64,000 bases of DNA from Acholoe squamosa (Eukaryota > Annelida > Polychaeta > Phyllodocida > Polynoidae). The translations under genes and the position numbers were made by a program. The DNA lies in NCBI GenBank assembly GCA_949317995.1, contig OX439042.1, positions 15,789,174 to 15,853,173 on the forward strand. Reading direction: 5' to 3'. Below are positions 57,295 to 64,000 of the stretch, piece after piece (position 1 is the stretch's first letter; the number at the start of each line of letters is the position of its first letter). The notes beneath the pieces were generated by a model. It had not been told where the DNA came from. It saw only the letters and a list, made by a program, of their open reading frames with translations, and made no database searches.

Positions 57295-58610
57295 CAAGGG
57301 ACATCCCACTCAGAAGGCCATGTTCTGTTCAGCTCTTCCACCATCCTGGTCCAGCCAGGGGGTCCAGGCCGATTGAATCTCAACCTTCACCAGGACTTTT
57401 TCCAGCAAAGACTGCTGTGCAACAACTGACCACCCAGTTTCTAGTGGTTTACCTGTAACCCTAAGTTATCAGCAGCCTCCTTAGTATTCCTCCTGCAGTT
57501 TTCGCAAACTTCTCTAAATGCTTTTGGTTTGTCTGTTCTGTGGCTCCCTACTTGGGTATTGTGCTTTTCAGGTGACTCTTTGAATTATTGCTCACTGCTG
57601 GTTGCTATATAACTATTCCCTTCTAGGATAGATCAACTAAGCTGCCTCTTCTGCCTCCACCTAATATGTCTTTGAGCCTTTGTCTATCCTCAAATTCTCT
57701 CCCTCTGTTTACTGGCATGCCTTACCAACTTAGCCAGTTGGAGGTATACACTATCTAGTCAGTTGCCTGGGCACATGCTCAGGAGGCCCTCCCCAGGATG
57801 AGTGAATGGCATCAGGTTAATAGTTGGACACATCTGACCCACATCTTCCTTGGGACAGCCTTCTAATTGCCTGGCCATCATTTCTGGGCTTAAGTGGACA
57901 ATATGTTGAAGACTAGGACCATACAGCCAGCCAATTGCCATGGTGCATGGAGCTCTTTTGGGCACCCCTTCCTAATGCCAGGAGGCACAGATGCCTCCCC
58001 AGCAGCTGCAGAAGCTCCATTGGCCTGTGAGCTCTACCCTTTAATGACATTTATGTACTATCCTTGTGAGGTACCCCAGGATGGGGGCAGACATTAGACT
58101 GTCTTTCAATTCTTGAAAGGTCTAAGCACACTGAGCTTACCATCTGAAAGCCCTCACTCAGCCAGGGAGGAAAGCAACTTGGCAAACTAGGGGATATGAT
58201 GGACCAAGGTTCATGAGGCTAGCAGTGCCACCGTATGAGGCATAATAATATACCGCCTGAAGAAGATGCATACCTCCTTGATGAAAGTCTGCTCTGGCCA
58301 CTCAGCTACACAAGAGACCCTCTATTGCATACAGGATTGAGAGGGCTTTACCTTGAGCCAAGCATCCTCCAGATGATGTGGTACCTCCACAATCCATTCT
58401 AGGAAAGGAGGGGATTTTAGTGCAAAGATGAGTTGTATCACACACCTCCCATGTGACATGACCTCCTAATGCTATCTCTATGGCAGCCCAGTATCTGAAC
58501 GGAATTACCATGAGATAAATAGTTATCTCTACCATGTCCTCATTTGTATGCTGTTTTTTTTTTATTGTGCAATAGTCAATAGTTATCCTTATCTTAGTTA
58601 TTGTGTGCTA
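57295..58610. other. Intergenic, no supported gene
   Basis: Slightly more G/C-rich with a faint polymerase-like phrase near 57894 that is too weak to call. No splice-supported exon. Confidence 0.35.
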
Positions 58611-58618
58611 CCATAAAA

Positions 58619-58696
58619 CCCTGGTCATAAGCTGATTTCTTTTTCTATTTTTGACTCAACCGGTTCTCCCAAATTCCCCCAGCTTATGACTGGGGA
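58619..58696. mobile_element. Small hairpin (CCCTGGTCATAAGCTG ends)
   Basis: Left arm CCCTGGTCATAAGCTGATTT; right arm CCCAGCTTATGACTGGGG. A perfect or near-perfect hairpin of about 16 bp with a 45-bp middle. A relative may lie at 8755-8905. Confidence 0.55.
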
Positions 58697-58699
58697 TTT

Positions 58700-60105
58700 T
58701 CAAAAGTCTAAGTCATCCCATTTAAGTAGACATTGATAGAAATTAACAGCTAAGACAGTTTTAAACAACCGGAGATGCTTTGTTGCTTTTATATGAACAG
58801 TTTAAGCATGTTACTTCATTTCTATACCCTTTTAATAAAAATCCATTAGAACCTTATGTATTACCATAGGATATATGTTATTAAGCTATTAATTCATGGA
58901 TAACCTCGTTGGGTTATTTCCCGCAAACCCAAACTTGTATCATGGAGACAGGGGTGAATGGTGCATTAATGCATCATGTGGCCTTAAAATGGATACCTAA
59001 GAGCAGAGACACTGTCTACATGTTTTTCACCTGTGTTATCAACTCCTTGCGCCCCCAGGTGAGGAACACTTCTAAGGATTTGCTGTAGACCAGGAGGGTC
59101 ACCTGCACTCCCAAAGCAGTGGCTCACTCATGTAGTAGCAGACAAGGTAACAAGAAGCACATAAGCAAACTTCATCATTTGTAGATAAATGTGGACATGA
59201 TCAGATTAAAGGATGGCATATAAACAAGCACAAAAGCTTTGAAACTGATACAATACAGCATATGAATAAGAAGTACTCCGAAGATAATACATGTAATAGT
59301 GGTAATGGTTTAGTGAACCTATTGCCATTGGAAATCTAGGAATTCTAGGCCTTCCCCCTGCCGAAATCCGAGAAGTCAAGCAGGCAGCCAGTTGACAGTA
59401 GCAGGAGGAAATCTAAACCAACATCTGTGGAACAAAGTGCCGGTAGTTGCAAGCTGCTGTCCTGCAAGAGTATTGAGGGTAATCACAGTTCTCAATCAAG
59501 ACATGCCACCACACTTATTCATTATAGTAGTATGTGCTCCTGATTACAGAAGTTTGTAGACCGTGCGGAATTAGGACGGAAGTCAGCATTTGACACACAT
59601 TTGCAGAAGGATATAGGTCACAGCTCCGTGCAAGGAGAGCACTGGAAATGGCAAATCGCAACTCGGTTAAAAAAGTTCCTCCAATCTTTCTACACGTCGA
59701 ATATTATGAAGTATGGATGCAATATCTATGGATACTATATTTACTGGAACCTGGAGGAATTTGCATGTCAACATGTTTTTCTACCTTAAATACGAATGCA
59801 AACCCTGGAGACCTGGCAGTGGGGTGAGTCAAAGCTAGTATAATGGTTATGGCATTCTCCTCTTACCAGCGCAGCCGGAGCTCGCTTTTCCGTAGGACCT
59901 GAAGGGATCAACTGGATATGTTGACTTTGTATACTTCTCAAATTTATTAACATGTCCAGATTCCAAATAAGACCTTCTTGGAATAGAATAAAAGGTCTCA
60001 GAGTGTGGTTATACTCCAATAATGCGCTGGAGTTATGACCAAAAAAGCAAGATAGAGGCCAGAATTGTGAGATAAACTGGTATATATATGCTTATAAAAC
60101 CAGTT
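58700..60105. other. Intergenic, nothing recognised
   Basis: One GCATTAATGCATCATG word at about 58962 and a tRNA-A-box-like stretch near 59833-59885. No gene supported. Confidence 0.4.
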
Positions 60106-60109
60106 TTCT

Positions 60110-60266
60110 CAAGGTCAAATGTTCATATGGACAGGTAGGACCCATCAACCTTAGGGAAACATACGCAATACACTGGTAATCAAGGTCAAATGTTCATATG
60201 GACAGGTAAAACCCATCAACTCTAGGGAAACATTCACAATACACTGGTAATCAAAGTCAAATGTTC
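60110..60266. repeat. 71-bp tandem repeat, 2.2 copies
   Basis: Starts at 60110, 60181 and 60252 with CAAGGTCAAATGTTCATATG; copies differ at a few positions. Confidence 0.9.
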
Positions 60267-60339
60267 ATAAATGTACTGATAGATCAATCGGCTTCAGGTC
60301 AATGTTCACAGGGTTCACAGGGTTGGCCTACAGGGTTGT

Positions 60340-61545
60340 TTAGTTGTCAGGGCCAAATCCAAGGAAGTCATTCTCACCATCTAGGTCAGAATTGAAGTTC
60401 AGCTTAGGAGGATCCTGGGCCTCCCCCTCCTCATTGGTAGCCCTCTTGAGGTCTTGGAGGACCTCCTCCTCGTCCTCATCATTGTCCAGCCAGACCTCAT
60501 CATCCTGGGACCCATCAAGGGCATTGCTGAGGCTCATCTTGAGGAAGCTCTTTACCACCATGGGTGCAGGGATGGCCTCCCAGGATTCCAGAGTCCACTT
60601 GGCAAGGATGTCCTTCATTGGGGGCTCATGATTCTCTTGGTCAGGGAGGACAGGGTGGGCCTCCATCATCCATTCTTCCCATTTCCATCTCATGTAGCAC
60701 ATGAAGGGTCTGTTCTAGGACACATCTAGGGGTTGGAGCAGAGGGGTCAATCCTCCTGGAATGATTGCAACCTGGACATTCCTCCTAGTGAGGGCCTCCC
60801 TCACCACCTCTGTAAGGTGTACCCTGCACGAGTCCCATACTAGAAGCCTGGGTTTGCTATATTGCCTTGGAAATGTTCTCCGTATCTTATCTAGGCTTTT
60901 TTCCTCATTGATGTAACCTTTCTCTTGAACTTCCATGACAACCCCTGGGACTGGGATAAGATAAGGGGGAGCTTCACTCCAGTTGCTGTCAAAGTTAGAA
61001 TACCCGTGAAGCCTTGTTTCTCATTGCCAGTTGTCTTTCACAGTACTTTCCTGCCTCTAACAGGGGACAGTGTCCTTATCTGGGGGTGGTCAAGGGTGAG
61101 AGGGGTTTCATCCATGTTATAGATGTCAGCTAAATCATACTGCTACTGCTTCCTGAGATCAATCACAAATATCTGGAAGGACAGCACCTTCTCAGCATCA
61201 GGGGGATCTTCTGCCCAAGTGAGGTTGGAGTGAGTATGAGTACTGAAGACATTTCTCCTTTTAAACCTGTACAACCACCCATTAGAGGCCTTGAAGGGCA
61301 GTTTGGCCATTGCAGCGATCTTTTTGGCCTGTACTTGGAGTAACCTCCCAGAGACAGCATTACAATGACCCTCTTGAAAGATCGTTTCACTCCTACCAGT
61401 TCTTCCATTTTTTCACCCATTCTCGCACTTGTGTCTCACTTAGAACAAAGTGGGCAGCAGCCTTCACTTTGAAGTTGCCCTCAGACATGAATTTCACCAC
61501 TTTCAGCTGTTACTTCATTCTGGCTCGATTGATGCTGAATTTCAT
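60340..61545 (-). pseudogene. pogo/Tigger-type (DDE_1) transposase, decayed
   Basis: Minus strand, N to C: a psq/CENP-B-like helix-turn-helix (KVVKFMSEGNFKVKAAAHF, LSETQVREWVKKW; about 61390-61500), a second DNA-binding part (KLPFKASNGWLYRFKRRNVF; about 61240-61310), then the catalytic core: DLADIYNMDETPLTL (first Asp, about 61105-61140), GFTGILTLTATGVKLPLIL, PRLLVWDSCRVHLTEVV (second Asp, about 60810-60870) and GGLTPLLQPLDVS (third Asp, about 60715-60755), followed by an acidic tail (WLDNDEDEEEV) to the stop at 60340. At least four stops or frame changes interrupt it (for example near 61140, 60905, 60715 and 61370). Cut-and-paste transposase with a DDD triad and TA targets in living relatives. 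I could not find the terminal inverted repeats. A domesticated host gene is unlikely given the breaks. Confidence 0.75.
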
Positions 61546-61549
61546 AACT

Positions 61550-62440
61550 TAGAAATGTTTACAAACCATACTGAACATTTTTCATCTGAGGGTTTTAGCT
61601 ATCCTGAAAATGCACCAGGCGGCACCAGTTGGTTTCTGGATATTAAAAAATTGCCTGAGGGAATATATCCCCAGCCCCACTCCAATTCTCAATAAAGAGA
61701 AAAATGGCCCAAGTAAAATTGCCAAGACACAGTCTACTTTGGCCTGTGTTGAGAAAAAGATTTCGGCAGCACTGGATATGAATCAAATCTTTATTGGGGT
61801 TGCGGCCAAGGGGGACCAAGCCAAACCATCTCGGGTCTTCTACCAAGGCAATGGTCTTCATTCCTTATGGACCATTGAATCATCTGCTTTTGCAAGCTGA
61901 TGCCCATTTGTTTCTTTAGATAGACAACACTTTGAAGACTGACTGAAGACCCTCCCTGACTTTTTTTCCCTATCTCACTACTGCAATGGTCTAACCTTAG
62001 GGATATTGTTTGGGATTTTCATACATTTTATCATCAGGTCATAACAAAATGAGTGGGGGGAAGGTTAGATATATATCTTTTTAATTTTCTCAGATATATC
62101 TACTACCAGAGATCACCTTTCTTCTCAAGAGATATTTTCTAGAGGTAGATTTTATATCCATATGGGTAAACTTTTTAACTGAGTATGTCAGTCATTTTCA
62201 AAAACCATCATAATGCACAAATTTGGCCTCCAGCGCATCCCGCATATAATATCCCTCATATTTTTGTAAAAGACATGCCTTAAACATGGGAAATGTCAGT
62301 AGGTACAGGGAAAATGCATCCTTGGCTAAATCTGCTGCTGGTGTCCTTGAGTATGAAATGCTAAAGTGGTGTGTGACTTGGACTAGCTACTGACAGAATA
62401 TTAGTTTCGAGAAGTGGAAGCCCCCCTGTTGTGCTTCACT
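61550..62440. other. Intergenic, nothing recognised
   Basis: No gene or repeat supported; possibly includes the 5' end of the pogo/Tigger element. Confidence 0.4.
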
Positions 62441-62457
62441 TTAACCACGGGACACAT

Positions 62458-62930
62458 ATTGTCCACATCACATTTTTTTCACATTTTGTCCACAAAGGCC
62501 CAGTGCAAGGTGTCCATAAAAGATGTACTGTCCACAGACTATTTTTACAGTGTCCATAAAATACATTTTGTCTATAACCAAAAACATCATGGTATCCACA
62601 AAGTACACTCTGTCCACAATCTGTATCACAAAGTATCCACAAAACATGGTTTGTCCACATACCTTTGTCATAATATGTCCAAAAACACTATTAGTCCACA
62701 AGATTTTACCTCAGAGCATCCAAAAAAACCACACTGTCCACGTTTAACTTGAGCAAGGTGTCCACAAATTTCAAATTGTCCCAAATCTATCAACCCAAAT
62801 TGATCACAAAGTATCCACAAAACATACTTTGTCCACAGTGCATGGTAACAAAGTGTTTACAAAGTACATTTTGTCCACCAGATATATTAACAAAGTGTCC
62901 ACAAATTACATTTTGTTCTCAAGGTACAAT
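62458..62930. repeat. 42-bp degenerate minisatellite, about 11 copies
   Basis: Unit near AAAGTGTCCACAAAATACAT followed by TTTGTCCACA and a variable stretch, period about 42 bp. Each unit carries two TGTCCAC words. Open frames on both strands here are repeat artefacts. Confidence 0.9.
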
Positions 62931-64000
62931 ATATCTATATGGACATTGTGATAGTTTGTGTGAAGAATATGTGCTCTGTGGATATCTGGTAACACATTCT
63001 GTGGTTTTGTGTGGCAAATGCAAATGATGCAAGCATCTATGGGGTTTTTATGTAAAATGTGATTTTTGAAAATGGCTACAAGAAAAAGCAAATGAAGAGT
63101 TTGGTTCCAAAACGCAATAAACGCCATTTTGAAAAAAGAGGTAAATATTTGAAAAGCTTACAGGTTAGACATGCTTAATTGTTATAAAGAGACAGCGTCT
63201 ACATGTTAAAAGTTTTATCATGATAGAACTAAAATTCACTTCAGGGGAGCACTACAAACATGGGTCTATGCTGAAAATCTGGAATGGATTTGTTGCGCTT
63301 TGGAACCAAACTCTTCAAATGATGGATCTGAATGGGGGTAGCTCTAGGCAAGATCAAAATGAACTAGTCAAATGTCTTGAACAAAGACATTAGGTGTATT
63401 AAGGTTACAGCCGTGGGTATAACTGGCACGGGGGATATTACTGGCACCCTAGCATTGTGAAGCTGATTTAGCAATATGCAAAGAAGTTTTTAGATAATTT
63501 TTTTTACTTCAAGCCCATTCTTTAGACCTTTCTCTCCCAGCCTATGAGCAGAAAAGTGAGAAAATTGGGTTTGTAGGTCATGATATTTCCCATTGATTTT
63601 GCAGTTACTAATTCACCAACCAGCAGAAATGAGGTTTTATGGCTTTTGCTAAGTTTGTGCTCAACTTGATGCCAATGTTTACTCCATTCAAATTGAATCT
63701 CAGAACAACTTTAGGGACATTTCCCATACCTAAGAATATCATTTGCCTCCCAAAACAGTCAATTTGAAATTAATGTCAGAAATGGTGGATTTGATAGGGG
63801 GTGCCAGTAATAACAACAGATCTGCTCAGTCGTTGGTATTAATGGCACCCTATCATTCTGCTGTGTAGTTGATATTGTTTCAGAGGACGTACTGCATGTT
63901 TTCTCTCCATTTGTCACTGGACTGTACATGTTTCATAGATAACCAAGGTTCCTTTTATACATTCTTGTTTTGTTCTGGAGATATAGGGTACGCAGAAGAG
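62931..64000. other. Right end of the window, nothing recognised
   Basis: Two direct repeats of a TATTACTGGCACCCTAGCAT-like block at about 63432 and 63836. No gene supported. Confidence 0.4.

Noticed and set aside
57759-58097. Faint polymerase-like phrase (DNMLKTRTIQPAN) hinting at an LTR-type element
   Set aside because: One short phrase with no supporting YxDD box, protease or terminal repeats nearby; likely chance.
59820-59890. tRNA-like stretch (GCTAGTATAATGGTTATGG... with TTAC in the loop)
   Set aside because: The A-box is fair, but no B-box follows at the right distance and the stems do not close.
62414-63127. Several open frames on both strands
   Set aside because: They are products of the 42-bp minisatellite and its flanks.
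1-64000. CRISPR arrays, bacterial operons or prophage
   Set aside because: Tandem arrays here lack spacer-repeat structure, and genes are spliced; the DNA is eukaryotic.

Overview
The window is animal nuclear DNA: genes are split by GT-AG introns, and the rest is dense with microsatellites, minisatellites, hAT- and Harbinger-type MITEs, SINE tails, LINE fragments and tyrosine-recombinase (YR, DIRS/Ngaro-type) retrotransposons. The repeat mix (short 'GTGGCGGATCC' hAT MITEs, 'GTCGGTCGGGTAACTGGACA' MITEs, SINE tails reading GCGTTAAACA...ACTCACTCA) and an animal copy of anhydro-N-acetylmuramic acid kinase suggest a marine invertebrate (mollusc, brachiopod, lancelet or hemichordate). I cannot fix the phylum from sequence alone.

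Layout. 0-2 kb: minus-strand exons of a Gfo/Idh/MocA oxidoreductase that runs off the left edge. 2-6.3 kb: MITEs, a SINE, an 82-bp repeat and a very uniform 47-bp minisatellite. 6.3-12.6 kb: no recognised gene. 12.85-14.66 kb: a two-exon minus-strand anhydro-MurNAc kinase, probably the best intact host gene here. 15.9-26.5 kb: a retroelement cluster, made of an old YR element, a Jockey/CR1-like LINE fragment and a young Ngaro-type element with complete split direct repeats (A1 - ORFs - B1 - A2 - B2). 27.4-30.9 kb: a phase-consistent but decayed multi-exon gene of unknown family. 32.5-33.3 kb: a LINE fragment. 33.5-37.8 kb: a Myb/SANT-domain gene and a PIF/Harbinger transposase lying tail to tail, the usual two-gene Harbinger plan, here worn. 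39-45 kb: two copies of a roughly 0.85 kb MITE with TTAGTCA subterminal repeats, a foldback rich in GATGCAT, and other MITEs. 47.4-54 kb: a second old YR element on the minus strand, split by a 2.1 kb terminal-inverted-repeat element that contains several tRNA-like sequences. 54.4-57.3 kb: minisatellites. 60.3-61.5 kb: a decayed pogo/Tigger-type transposase on the minus strand. 62.4-62.9 kb: a 42-bp minisatellite.

How it fits together. The two recognisable host genes both act on sugars or sugar derivatives and share a strand, but they are about 11 kb apart and nothing shows a functional link. Nearly everything else is mobile DNA. The best candidates for something undescribed are the unknown gene at 27.4-30.9 kb with its possible link to the Harbinger genes, the family of CACAGAAAAAA-ended elements with long subterminal repeats, and the tRNA-like cluster carried inside one of them.
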